This document shows, piece by piece, positions 10,851 through 20,866 of a stretch of 64,000 nucleotides of DNA. This DNA comes from Platanthera guangdongensis (taxonomy: Eukaryota; Streptophyta; Magnoliopsida; Asparagales; Orchidaceae), in the NCBI GenBank assembly GCA_039583875.1, contig CM077150.1, positions 6,231,765-6,295,764 of the forward strand, read 5' to 3'. The number at the start of each line of letters is the position of its first letter. The first letter of the stretch is position 1. Both the position numbers and the translations under genes were made by a program. The notes under the pieces were generated by a model. It had not been told where the DNA came from and made no database searches. It saw nothing but the letters and a program-made list of their open reading frames with translations.

Positions 10851-11036
10851 AAATGGTCGTGCTGAACGACGGGCTGGAGCGCGAGAGACCAGCGGCAAAA
10901 CAACAGTTTTTCTCCTTTTCACGCTGGCCGGGGTGGACTGGAGCTCGCGATATCTTCCCGAATGCTTTTCCTCCGGCTTGGCTCTACCGGAACGGCGCTC
11001 CGCCGGATTCTCAAACAGAGCCTAACTCTTCTTTCC

Positions 11037-11208
11037 GGGTCCGGGTGGAGATAAAGTGTAAAAGTACATCTGTGTTGGATGCCCGCACACATCTCAAAGC
11101 GAGATAAGATGTACTCGCTTTGAGATGTGTGCGGGCATCCACGCGAGACGTTGGATGCCCGCACTTCACGGTAAAATGCACTTTTGTACTTTACCTCCCC
11201 CGGACCCC
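11037..11208. mobile_element. 172-bp MITE with internal perfect hairpin
   Basis: The inverted ends are GGGTCCGGGTGGAGATAAAG and, from the other side, GGGGTCCGGGGGAGGTAAAG. The flanks TTCTTTCC (11029-11036) and TTCTTCCC (11209-11216) form an 8-bp duplication with one mismatch, pointing to an hAT- or Mutator-type MITE. The centre contains a perfect 27-bp stem (11077-11103 with 11114-11140) around a 10-base loop. Confidence 0.65.
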
Positions 11209-11279
11209 TTCTTCCCACTATCCTTTTCTCTCTTATGCATGATTGGTTTCCTCTCCTTTTTCTCTCACTTTTGTAAATC

Positions 11280-11875
11280 ATGTTTTCATCATCTACCACC
11301 AACTCTATCTCTGTGTCTGTCTTCGACGGTTAAATGTATGAATACCAGAGTATAAAGATGAGGGCAACCTTCATATCTCAAGACCTTTAGGACGTCATCG
11401 AGACAAGGATACCTTCCTCCTCTGAGATTGTGGAAGGCTTTTTGCCTCGTCCCAGTAAGGAGCAGATCATGAAAGATCTCAAGGCCCTCCAACTCATCCA
11501 TCTTGGAACATCAAACTCCATTTTCTCTCGTATAATGGGGGTCCTTGCTGCCAAGGCGGTCTGAGACGCCCTAAAAGAAGAATTTTAAGGATCAAAGTAG
11601 TTGATTTCTATTGAAAGCCCTCAAAATAAAAGAAAATAAAAATGTTCAATTTGTTTTGCTCTTACTACCAACATTACCAACCAAATACAGAATTTTGAAG
11701 ATAACATTACTGATCATCACAAAGACCTCAAGATTCTGAGAAACTTGACCAAAACTTTTGTGCATGTGGTGGCCGTCATTAAAGAAGCTCACAACCTTCC
11801 TCTCACTCAAATCATGGTATCACTCTTGTCTCGTGGGGATCACATTCAAAACACTCAATCATTCATTGAAGAAAT
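11280..11875 (+). pseudogene. Copia gag N-terminal fragment of the ancient element
   Basis: Starting at ATG 11280, the translation has the copia gag pattern: VFDG, then YEYQSIKM, FISQDL and DVIETRIP, followed by DLKALQLIHLG. A later segment (11745-11870) reads FVHVVAVIKEA, like the conserved gag segment before the linker. An in-frame TAA follows FDG and further stops and frameshifts occur. The fragment ends at the LINE insertion, inside an SFIEEIQQ-coding stretch. Confidence 0.7.
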
Positions 11876-12331
11876 ACAACAACACTCGAGCCTTTATCCC
11901 ACTATAGTGGGGTCGGCCATATGGATCTTTTGTCGCTATTCTGCTCCATCTTTTGTCATAATCTCACTAATGCTTAAGTACATCATGTTTTTCCTTATAG
12001 TTTCATTCCAAGTCTTTATTGGTCTACCCCTCCCCCGTTTAACATGGCTAGTGGCTACTCTCTCATAACGCCTAACAGGTGCCTCTAATGGTATCCTTTG
12101 TCGTGTCCAAACCATCTTAGTCGAGCTTCTCGCATCTTCGCTGCAATTAGTGCTACTCCTGTCTTATCCCTGATACCTTCATTCCTAATTTTATCAAGTC
12201 TCGTGTGTCTACACATCCACCTAAGCATTCTCATCTCCGCAACTCTCTTTTTTTGCTCATGTAAACAATTCACTGCCCAACACTCACAACCATATAGCAT
12301 CGCGGGTCCAATTGCAGTACGTACATCTATC
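11876..12331 (-). mobile_element. 5'-truncated RTE-type LINE fragment
   Basis: The minus strand encodes the C-terminal end of an RTE-clade reverse transcriptase protein, with [29 protein letters not shown] and [10 protein letters not shown] as key segments, then a decayed 3' tail. At its 3' end (low coordinates) the minus strand reads GTGGGATAAAGGCTCGAG and ends in TTG repeats, as plant RTE elements do. Imperfect target duplication: GAAGAAAT at 11868-11875 and 12332-12339. Only about 450 bp remain; the endonuclease and catalytic RT domains are missing, the normal result of 5' truncation. Confidence 0.8.
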
Positions 12332-12721
12332 GAAGAAATGTTTCAAAAAAAAAACTCCTACTCAGCCCAATCACCATCCAACTCAACAACCAATGGTAAT
12401 AATAAAATTCTGCTCAATATCTCTCCCCTTTTCTCTCTAAACTCCAACCAATCACTCAACACTTTCCATCAGCAGACAATCTCATCCAACACCCATCACC
12501 AGACCACCAACTGCACTCTCAACCTATATCACCAGGGAAAATAATTTGGTACTTTTAACATATATGCTTTAACATATATGCGGGACGAAATACAATTGCA
12601 CGCTCCTTATTTTAACCGTGTATGATCATTTTTTAAATACGGTCGTATCTTTTAGCGAAGGATCTCATCCGTTAAAATCACGGATCAAACGGTTGGATTT
12701 GCTCCGCACAAAATAAAATAC
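12332..12721 (+). pseudogene. Copia gag linker remnant and unassigned AT-rich sequence
   Basis: The first about 210 bases continue the broken gag frame beyond the LINE, with a Ser/Asn/Thr-rich linker (SYSAQSPSNSTTNGNN). From 12545 on no coding sense is seen; this part may be another, unrecognised insertion. Confidence 0.4.
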
Positions 12722-13462
12722 TGTTGAAACTGAAAAATCGGTCTCTGTGAAGTTCACCCTTGGGGAAGGGGTGATCACACATTTACTTCTCTCTCGCGAG
12801 CCAAACAATTAAAGAAAAAGAACAAGGGAAAGACACAAGGGCTCGGTGTGGAGGTCCCACCACACACCCGAAAGATTTTAGAGTGCTTCTCCTCTCTAGA
12901 CAAATGTCGAGCTAAGGATACCTCAGAAAGTGCAAGATGACCGTGACACAAGTAAGCATGCCTTTTGAGGTACCCCCTTGGGTCTATGTATATATTTCTG
13001 AAAACGGCCTGCAAATATCCAACCTCCGCTGTTTCGAACAGCTATGTGCAACCCAACTGGGTCTGCCAACAACGTAACTATGATGTTCTAACATGCTATG
13101 GACAGACCAGTGGGGGTAAAATGGTAAAAACACATCACAAGAAACTGGGCGAGTGACCCTCTGGAATCTCCACTCGTCGGGGCCGGCGAGTGCTCGATGG
13201 AGCTGGCACTCGCCGCCTCTATCCCCCTGGGCGAGTGCGGGCCCGGCCTGCCCCACTCGCCCACTGCCTACCGAGCCTCCTGGGGCGGGTGCGAGCCGGC
13301 CTGCTCTACTTGCCCGCTGCTCGCCGAGCCCCCGGGGTGAGTGCGAGCCGACCTGCTCCACTCGCCCCTCAAGCGGTCCACCCCACTTGGGCGAGCCGGA
13401 CTGATACACTTTGGCCAATCTGGCTTCTGTCACACACAACTCGCCGGATATGAGGCTGTACA
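12722..13462 (-). mobile_element. Solo LTR, Tat-like family, minus orientation
   Basis: The 741-bp sequence starts TGTTGAAACTG and ends GGCTGTACA, flanked by a perfect AATAC duplication (12717-12721 and 13463-13467). Its layout matches the LTR at 59674-60744: a similar TGTTGAA start, a GGAGGTCCCACC motif, CCCCTTGGGTCTAT next to the TATA region, a GC-rich tandem-repeat tract (13180-13400) and a TGTACA terminus on the other strand. It is a diverged member of the same LTR superfamily. Confidence 0.85.
13180..13400. repeat. GC-rich imperfect tandem repeat inside the solo LTR
   Basis: About three to four diverged copies of a roughly 65-bp unit containing GGGCGAGTGCGGGCC-like and CTGCTCCACTCGCCC-like segments. 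It occupies the same LTR position as the 46-bp and 48-bp arrays of the two full Tat-like copies, but with a different unit. Confidence 0.6.
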
Positions 13463-13467
13463 AATAC

Positions 13468-13920
13468 GTGTGTTATGTGCAACAAATTATCACATCACAT
13501 TTCATCAGAGCACGCACACACCCAATACACATTACTCATTCAACTCATATCAACAATTCCCCGACCCAACAAATACCACAGTCCTTCACAACACCGACTA
13601 CTCACTCATTAATGCCTTTCACAAACCCGGCTCATCATGGAATTGCAACGGGCTAGGCCCGTTACAAGATCCCCGGCGTGAGAGCCGGTGCCGGAGGGGA
13701 AGGGGATGCCTTCCGGTACCTATTCTTGCTATTACAAACCTACGGTCTACAATACAGACAACTAAAATACTCTTTCATTCATAATCCCCAAACTAATACA
13801 AGGTTTGGCCTTTTATAGACCTTATTAATTACAATGGCCAGTAAGGGCTTGCCACTTCGTGGCTATATAGACGTTACAGGAATACACATTCTCATGATCA
13901 GGGAAGAGGAAGGTATCCAC
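13468..13920 (+). pseudogene. Remnant of the ancient copia, gag part near 13850-13920
   Basis: Only the last about 70 bases read convincingly as copia gag, with DQGRGRYP coded up to the insertion point and continuing in frame at 19177 with HQGLHP. The rest (13468-13850) shows no clear coding sense. Confidence 0.45.
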
Positions 13921-14935
13921 TGTACAACCCCGTATTCGTGAAGAGTGGGCCCAAAACAAGGCAAGCGCGTTTTTAAGATTTTTGGAGATTTTGCACTCTC
14001 GGTGACCAATTTTGGCTCTGGTTTGGAAACATACTATTAGGGGGAGGAAAATTGGCCTCCCCCAATGGCTCCTTTATTGGGGGGCGGGTGCGGCAAGTTG
14101 GCTAGCACCCGCCCCGGCCTATTGAGTCCGAGGTAGGGGCAGGCGAGACGGCCGGGGGCCGGTCTCGCGCGGGCGGTCTGCTCACGGGCGAGACGGCCGG
14201 GGGGCAGGTCTCGCCCGGGCGGCCTGCTCGCGGGCGAGATGGCAGCGGCCTGGGTCTCGCCCGGGCGGCCTGCTCGCGGGCAAGACGGTCGCGGCCTGGT
14301 TCTCGCCCGGGCGGCCTGCTCGCGGGCGAGACGGCCGCAGCCTGGTTCTCGCCCGGGCGGCCTGCTCGCGGGAGAGACGGCCGCGGCCTGGTTCTCGCCC
14401 GAGCGGCCTGCTCGCGGCGAGACGGCCGGGCGGCCTAGTCTCGCCCAAGCGGCCTTCCCGGCGGCCTGGAACCGCCTCGGGTGTTTGGGGCGGGGGGTTG
14501 GCAACGTGCTTTTACCGCTGTGCCCCTGGGGGTGTTTTTACCTCTTTGCCCTCTGGTGTGGGTGTTTTCTATTAGCCCAAGGTGTATTTGGCGTAGGGGT
14601 ATTTCGAGCATTTTGACCCATGAGATTTGGAAAACTATAAATAGACCCCCTTGGGTGCCTTTGGAGAGAACTTGGGCTTGCTTCCTCCTCCCTTAACTTC
14701 TTCTTGGTAGAGTATAGAGAGCTCCCCCAAGGCACCCTAGCTCGAGCATTGGCTAGGGAGGGGAAGTGCTCAGGTAGCCTTCCGGGTGTGAGGTGGGACC
14801 TCCGCGCTAGAGCCGAGGGTCTGTTTCTAGCTTCTTGATCTTTGGTCCGTGACGTTCCTCCGGGTGTAGTAGGTGTGAGGTCACCCCTCTTTTGGGACCC
14901 CGAACTCCATAGGGACCAAGTTTTTGGTTTCAACA
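13921..14935 (+). repeat. 5' LTR of the Tat-like element
   Basis: It starts TGTACAACCCCG and ends GGTTTCAACA. The TATA box TATAAATAG lies at 14636-14644. A 46-bp GC-rich tandem array precedes the TATA in U3 (about 14120-14460). The 3' LTR at 18157-19171 matches closely. Confidence 0.92.
14120..14460. repeat. 46-bp GC-rich tandem array in U3
   Basis: Units contain GCCTGGTTCTCGCCCGGG and CGGCCTGCTCGCGGGCGAGA. The 46-bp period is not a multiple of three, which explains why reading frames through it rotate and why no real protein is encoded. The same array occurs in the 3' LTR at about 18350-18690. Confidence 0.8.
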
Positions 14936-14990
14936 TTTTGGTGCGGTGAGCGTGGAGTGTGGCCAGCACAGAAGATCTCGACAGAGTGTC

Positions 14991-16918
14991 ATGACTGGAG
15001 GTCAGGGAGGTAGTGATGATTTCGGTGAGCTCCTCAGCCCAGGACCCTTTGTTGGGAGGGAAGAGTTCATGACCTCCATCCAAGGCATCATAGAGATGCT
15101 GCGAAGCATTTCTCCTCAGGGTGGCAGCTCCACTCCGACCCCCCAGGAGTTAGCTCCCCTTCTCGACGAGTCGACTCCCAGGGGCCTAGGCGAGATGACC
15201 CCAGCAGGGGGAGAAGGAAGTGCACCAGGAAGAAGCCCAGGGAAGGAGAGGATGGGAGATGGGGTCAAGCGAGACCTCACCGGCCGGGAGTTGTTCTCCA
15301 GCCCGGCAAGTGCCACCCTTCCAGGCGAGCAGGTGGCGCGAGTGGACCAGGCGAGACCCCCCCCCCCCTCAGGGTGTCACCCTTCAGCGAGCTAATCATC
15401 TCAGCTCCCGTTCTCGAGGGGTTCAGAGAGCCGGACATGACTTACTACACTAGGGAGAATGACCCCGTCCAACACCTGCAGTGGTTCGAGGATGTCGTCT
15501 CCATCAGGCCAATGATATATGCCTTCAAGTGTCGCCTCTTTGCAATCACATTGATGTCAGTGTATGCTCTCCAAATGGCCTTCACCGTTGGGCTGAAGGA
15601 GGGCTTCTTCAAGATGAGCTTGACCCGGAAGGCCCCCCTTTCCTTCGAGGAGCTGATGGAGAGGGCGGCAGAAGAGATTGTCATGGAGGCAGCCAACCCG
15701 GCATTTTTCAAGAGGTTGGAAAAGTTGACGGAGGTGGAGTCAAAGGAGCAGGGTGGCTCAAGGCATCAGGAAGGAAGGAGAGAGGAGCAGAGAGCTCAGG
15801 GGTTCCAAGGACAGGAGGGTCCGGAACCAGGCTGGAGGCAGCAGGGAGGACCTACCCAAGGTCCAGGAAGAACTCTCATCCAAGGAGGGGGGAACTTCCA
15901 CGGCGGACAAGGGAGGTTCAACTTCCAGAGGCAGACCCCAAGGCTGCTCTTGCCCCCGCCGCATCAAGCCTTGGCGATAGGAGGAGGAAGAGGTAACAGG
16001 AGAGAACGCTCAGCTCACCGAAAGAGGGGAGAAAGAGCATTGTTGTGCTGTGACTTCCACCAAGTGGAGGGGCACGCCACGGCTACCTGCCCCGAGTTCT
16101 TGGAAGTGAGGGGGGCGAGAGGCCCTGCCCAGACGCAGCCGCCGGTGCGGGTAGAAGAGGTTATACCCGGAGAAGGGGGTGATGATTTATGTGAGGACCG
16201 GGTCGACGTGGGAACCCGAGGTGGTATAGGAGTGATCCACGGTGGAGTAGGGGTTGAGGCCACTCGGAAGGCAAGCCTCCATGTAATGTACCGAAGGAGC
16301 GTCGCCTCAACCTCCCAGACCCCGCCCCCAGAGGAAAAGATCACCTTCTCGGTGAAGGACCTGCCGGATCATGATGATCCGTTCTGCGATGCGCTGGTCA
16401 TCCAGACGGCCATCGAAGGCTACACCGTCTCCCGAATCTTGGTTGACAACGGGAGCTCCGTCAACGTCGTTTTCAAGAAGGCGTTTGACGAGATGAAGGT
16501 GGAGCCAAGGAGGGTGTTGGCCTCGGACGAACCCCTGTTCGGATTCTCAGGGGAGAGAAAGGAGGTCGAGGGTGGAGTGGGGCTCCAAGTAAAATTGGGG
16601 GGAGTCTCGAGGAACTGCTGGTTCGTCATTGTTGACGCTCCAAGCAGCTACAACGCCATCTTCGGAAGACCCCTCATCAGCGCCTTCCGTTGCGCGCCGT
16701 CTTCGTTCCACCAGTGCCTCAAGTTCAACTCAGGGGGAATCCAGGTCAGAGTCAAGGCAGACTCCAGGATGGCAAGACAGTGCTACGTCACGGCCGTCAA
16801 CACCATCTCTTGGTTGGCCAAGACAGAGGAGATGGAGAAGGTCATGGAGAGCCTGAGCAGGATGGAAGTGTCCGGCGAGAAGGAAGCGGATGACGACCAC
16901 CGGGCCCAGACCCCCTGA
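14991..16918 (+). pseudogene. Tat-like gag-protease gene
   Basis: The ATG at 14991 opens a frame that runs to about 15395; the remaining gag-protease follows in another frame through TGA at 16916-16918. The switch falls at a run of 12 C (15357-15368), so a homopolymer indel separates the halves. The product shows gag core (DPVQHLQWFEDVVSIRP, then GLKEGFFKM and FEELMERAAEE), a zinc finger CDFHQVEGHATATC, and a retropepsin-like domain with VDNGSSVNVVF and AIFGRPLI. Compared with the sibling copy, about 70 residues of the gag core (between RLFAITL and YALQMAF) are deleted in frame. Particle assembly by this copy is therefore doubtful. No polymerase domain follows. Confidence 0.85.
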
Positions 16919-17063
16919 GGAAGCCTCGCCCCGAAAGAGTCCTGTATGTATCTTATCTTGTAATGAGTCCAACCCCCGACCAACTGAGTCGGGGGGGGGG
17001 GGGTCATGTAACCCATCTATTTTTCCCCGTTTGAGGATGTAGTATTTGGTAAGGTTTGATTGT
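16919..17063. other. Spacer between the protease stop and the repeat array
   Basis: Non-coding; contains a run of about 14 G ending near 17004. The minus-strand sibling has a matching spacer at about 62065-62209. Confidence 0.6.
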
Positions 17064-18083
17064 GTAGCCCAAGTCCTTTGCTCCGATGATGATTCCGCAG
17101 CTAGGCTCCCACTAGCTGACAGGGCAGGTTGATCTCTCGTGGTAGCCCAAGTCCTTTGCTCCGATGATGATTCCGCGGCCAGACTCCCACTAGCTGGCAG
17201 GGCAGGTTGATCTCTCGTGGTAGCCCAAGTCCTTTGCTCCAATGATGATTCCGCGGCCAGGCTCCCACTAGCTGGCAGGGCAGGTTGATCTCTCGTGGTA
17301 GCCCAAGTCCTTTGCTCCGATGATGATTCCGCGGTCAGACTCCCACTAGCTGGCAGGACAGGTTGATCTCTCGTGGTATCCCAAGTCCCTTTGCTCCGAT
17401 GATGATTTCATGGCCAGGCACCCACTAGCTGGCAGGGCATGTTGATCTCTCGTGGTAGCCCAAGTCCTTTGCTCTGATGATGATTCCGTGTCCAGGCTCC
17501 CACTAGCTGGCAGGGCAGGTTGATCTCTCGTGGTAGCCCAAGTCCTTTGCTCCGATGATGATTCTGCGGCCAGGCTCCCACTAGCTGGCAGAGCAGGTTG
17601 ATCTCTCGTGGTAGCCCAAGTCCTTTGCTCCGATGATGATTCCGCGGCCAGGCTCCCACTAGCTGGCAGGGCAGGTTGATCTCTCGTGGTAGCCCAAGTC
17701 CTTTGCTCCGGTGATGATTCTGCGGCCAGGCTCCCACTAGCTGGCAGGGCAGGTTGATCTCTCGTGGTAGCCCAAGTCCCTTTGCTCCGATGATGATTCC
17801 GCGGCCAGGCTCCCATTAGCTGGCAGGGCAGGTTGATCTCTCGTGGTAGCTCAAGTCCCTTTGCTCCGATGATGATTCCGCGGCCAGGCTCCCACTAGCT
17901 GGCAGGGCAGGTTGATCTCTCGTGGTAGCTAAGTGTTTTCACCCCGAGGCCGTCTCGTCACCCAGGCTCCCATTAGCTGGCTTGACAGGTTGACCCCTCG
18001 GGGAGGCTAAGTGTTTTCACCCAGAGGAAGTCTCACCACCCAGGCTCCCATAGCTGGCATGACAGGTTGACCCCGCGGGGAAG
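17064..18083 (+). repeat. 78-bp tandem repeat array of the Tat-like element
   Basis: About 11 close copies of a 78-bp unit (starting GTAGCCCAAGTCCTTTGCTC) at 17064, 17142, 17220, 17298 and so on to about 17925, then two diverged units. As 78 is a multiple of three, one frame on the minus strand stays open as a 26-residue repeat. That is a by-product of the period and not evidence of a gene. The array fills the place where RT and integrase would lie in an autonomous element. Confidence 0.9.
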
Positions 18084-18140
18084 TTACACTCCGCGAATAC
18101 GTTGGGTTGGATGTTTCTTTCCGAGCTTGTGCCAACCTCG

Positions 18141-18156
18141 AAAAGAGCGGGGATTG
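18141..18156 (+). promoter_or_regulatory. Polypurine tract of the Tat-like element
   Basis: AAAAGAGCGGGGATTG lies directly before the 3' LTR at 18157. The same purine-rich tract occurs on the minus strand of the sibling at 60745-60760. Confidence 0.75.
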
Positions 18157-19171
18157 TGTACAACCCCGTATTCGCGAAGAGTGGGCTCAAAACAAGGCAA
18201 TCGCGTTTTTAAGCTTTTTGGACATTTTGCACTCTCGGTGGACAATTTTGGCTCTGGTTTGGAAACATACTATTAGGGGGAGGAAAAATTGGCCTACCCC
18301 AATGACTCCTTTGTTGGGGGGCGGGTGCGGCAAGTTGGCTATCACCCGCCCCGGCCTGTCGAGTCCGAGGTAGGGGCAGGCGAGACGGCCGGGGGCCGGT
18401 CTCGCGCGGGCGGTCTGCTCACGGGCGAGACGGTCGGGGGCCGGTCTCGCCCGGGCGGCCTGCTCGCGGGCAAGACGGCAGCGGCCTGGGTCTCGCCCGT
18501 GCGGCCTGCTCGCGGGCAAGACGACCGCGGCCTGGTTCTCGCCCGGGCGGCCTGCTCGCGGGCGAGACGGTCGCGGCCTGGTTCTCGCCCGGGCGGCCTA
18601 CTCGCGGGCGAGGCGGCCGCGACCTGGTTCTCGCCCAGGCGGCCTGCTCGCGGCGAGACGGCCGGGCGGCCTGGTCTCGCCCAAGCGGCCTGCCCGGCGG
18701 CCTGGAACCGCCTCGGGTGTTTGGGGCGAGGGGTTGGCGGCGTGCTTTTACCGCTGTGCCACTGGGGGTGTTTTTACCTCTGTGCCCTCCGGTGTGGGTG
18801 TTTTTTATTGGCCCAAGGTGTATTTGGCGTAGGGGTATTTCGGGCATTTTGACCCATGAGATTTGAAAAACTATAAATAGACCCCCTTGGGTGCCTTTAG
18901 AGAGGACTTGGGCTTGCTTCCTCCTCCCTTAACTTCTTTTTGGTAGAGTAGAGAGAGCTCCTCCAAGGCACCCTAGCTCGAGTATTGGCTAGGGAGGGGA
19001 AGTGCTCAGGTAGCCTTCCGGGTGTGAGGTGGGACCTCCGCGCTAGAGCCGAGGGTCTGTTTCTAGCTTCTTGATCTTTGGTCCGTGACACTCCTCCGGG
19101 TGTAGTAGGTGTGAGGTCACCCCTCTTTTGGGACCCCGAACTCCACAGAGATCAAGTTTTTGGTTTCAACA
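18157..19171 (+). repeat. 3' LTR of the Tat-like element
   Basis: It starts TGTACAACCCCG, ends GGTTTCAACA and carries the 46-bp array and TATAAATAG near 18870. It is followed by the TCCAC duplication. Confidence 0.92.
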
Positions 19172-19716
19172 TCCACCACATCAGGGCTTGCATCCTATCC
19201 CAAACCATCATATTTCCTCTTATTGTTCTATGTGCAAAAGCAACACACATGAATATAAAGATTGTCAATTCAAATGCAAACAATTCAGAAAACCAACCAA
19301 CATTGACCGTGACCGCTTGTATCACGAAGAAAATGTTATATATGAACTAGCAGAATGAAGAAAAACATACAGACCGGTGATGTGTCGATAGTGGGTGTTC
19401 AAGTCATATGACTCGCAACAAACATTCTTTTATATATCTCGAGGAAACATACAAATCAGAAGTCTATCTTGGAGACGAGAAAGTTCAGGTAATTGAAGGG
19501 AAGGGGACCATCTCTTTCATTACTACCACTGAAACATTCCTTTATATAGCTCATCACTGAGGTTCACTATGTTCTCAAGTTTGCTCAAAAGCTCCTCCGG
19601 GTCAGCTCACACAAAAGAGCTACATCATCATTTTCAATAAAGAAGGTTGTCACATTATCTATGACTCTAGACAACAAATCCTTGCCGCTCTAATGACTAA
19701 GAACATGTTATACCCT
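19172..19716 (+). pseudogene. Ancient copia: gag zinc knuckle and protease start
   Basis: The translation contains a complete CCHC knuckle, CSMCKSNTHEYKDC (C-x2-C-x4-H-x4-C, about 19226-19267), then the copia protease motif DSGCSSHMTRNKHSFI (about 19387-19434) and a downstream segment with IIIFNKEGCHIIYDS. Stops and frame changes interrupt it. It continues on the far side of the minus-strand copia at 26682. Confidence 0.75.
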
Positions 19717-20426
19717 TGTAAGAGCATAAATAACTTGTTCTAGGGCAAAGCCTAGGGCGCAGCGGAAGAAACAGAGATCGTATATAGGGATTATACCTCC
19801 TGCCATTAGGGCAAAGACTGGGAGCAAACTTGCTGGAAATCGACCGGACTTGGAAACTGGTGACGCCGGCTTGTTGGAGTATGGCAGCAGCTTGTTGCTG
19901 CACGGCGGTGGCGGTCTTGCTAGAGGGCGGCGACAATGGCCTTGCCAGAGGGCTGCGATGCCGAGCTACGGTCAAATCGGGAATGGCGACGAGATCTGGA
20001 AAGCTTAAATCGTCACCGGGAAGCGATGCGGTGGAGTCAGCGCGACGGCAGACCACTGCTTTGCCGGAGACAAAAAAAAACTGGCGTGCAGCTCCGACGG
20101 GATGGCGACGCGGAACGATGGAATCGGGAAGAAAACCTAAATCGCGACCAGCGACTGGAGCAGCTCGGGCTTCTGGATATTGGGGAAAAATCAGTCGGAT
20201 GAAAAACCTAAATGATGGGTTTAGGTTTTTCCCTTATATACCCCACATCCAGGGCCTTAGCAAAACCCTGAACGATCGCGGCCGTCCATCCTCCCATCAA
20301 GAGGATCGTGACTAGAAATCCCGATCTAACTTAAACCACTTGTCACACTTGGACCTAGAGAGTCACACCTATATACTAATCACCCTATAGGACTCCTACG
20401 AGTTGAATCACATATGTAATATTACA
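19717..20426 (-). repeat. 3' LTR of the minus-strand copia
   Basis: A 710-bp sequence matching the LTR at 25973-26681 with scattered differences. It begins TGTAAGAGCATAAATAAC and ends ATGTAATATTACA in plus-strand reading. The adjacent bases at 20427-20440 read on the minus strand as AAGTGGGAGAA, the polypurine tract. Confidence 0.9.
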
Positions 20427-20866
20427 TTCTCCCACTTGATTCAACAGATGAGAGTTCCTCTTATCATTTAGAAAATAATTTATAGGTTCTATAATAATAA
20501 AATAACTAGACTCATAGGGTGATAGTGAACAACAAGAAAAAACATATGACCATACAAACTAACATAAAATAACGGTGACTCTTGGCCCAAACCTTATGTG
20601 ACATCTTTATACTTGTATAGGACGTTACAACTACATGAACTGTGGCGGTTGTATCTAAATGGCAGATATTTCCCTTCCACAATCACAGTGTAATCATAAA
20701 ACCCTACCAAGTGCTTTATGTGGTGTCAATCCTTATGAGTGGATATTCCCACTCTTTAATGCAATATAATATCTCTATCAATACTTTAGTGTGCACAAGA
20801 GATAAAAAGGAAAACTAAAGATACTGCATTAATCAAAGGAGAGCTACAAATAAAAATCATGACTGC
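20427..20866 (-). other. Non-coding tail between RNase H and 3' LTR
   Basis: AT-rich sequence of 440 bp with no coding sense, as is usual between the pol stop and the polypurine tract. Confidence 0.6.

Larger units (their letters stand above)
6543..11022 (+). mobile_element. PIF/Harbinger DNA transposon, both genes present but dead
   Basis: The 4480-bp element is bounded by imperfect inverted ends (left GGGTATGTTTGGGATGCCG, right inverted GGCTCTGTTTGAGAATCCG) and a perfect TAA duplication at 6540-6542 and 11023-11025. It contains the two genes expected of a plant PIF/Harbinger: a Myb/SANT-like ORF1 (about 8100-9077) and a DDE transposase (about 9510-10850), both on the plus strand. The first 1.5 kb looks like promoter, leader and intron sequence. 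Its ends resemble those of MITEs B and C and the 4316-5195 element, which could have been mobilised by this type of transposase. Confidence 0.85.
13921..19171 (+). mobile_element. Non-autonomous Tat-like gypsy element, gag-protease only
   Basis: The 5251-bp element has LTRs at 13921-14935 and 18157-19171, both 1015 bp, and a perfect TCCAC duplication at 13916-13920 and 19172-19176. The internal 3.2 kb holds a gag-protease frame and then an array of 78-bp tandem repeats up to the polypurine tract. No reverse transcriptase, RNase H or integrase is present. The gag zinc finger (C-x2-H-x4-H-x4-C) and protease motif (VDNGSS) fit the Tat lineage of Ty3/gypsy. It inserted into the gag gene of the ancient copia. 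A sibling lies at 59674-64000. Confidence 0.9.

Noticed and set aside
17346..17816. 156-codon repetitive frame in the 78-bp array
   Set aside because: The 78-bp period is divisible by three, so an open repeat frame is expected; starts and context do not suggest a gene.
17064..18083. CRISPR-like appearance of regularly spaced repeats
   Set aside because: Units are head to tail with no unique spacers, in a plant retrotransposon.
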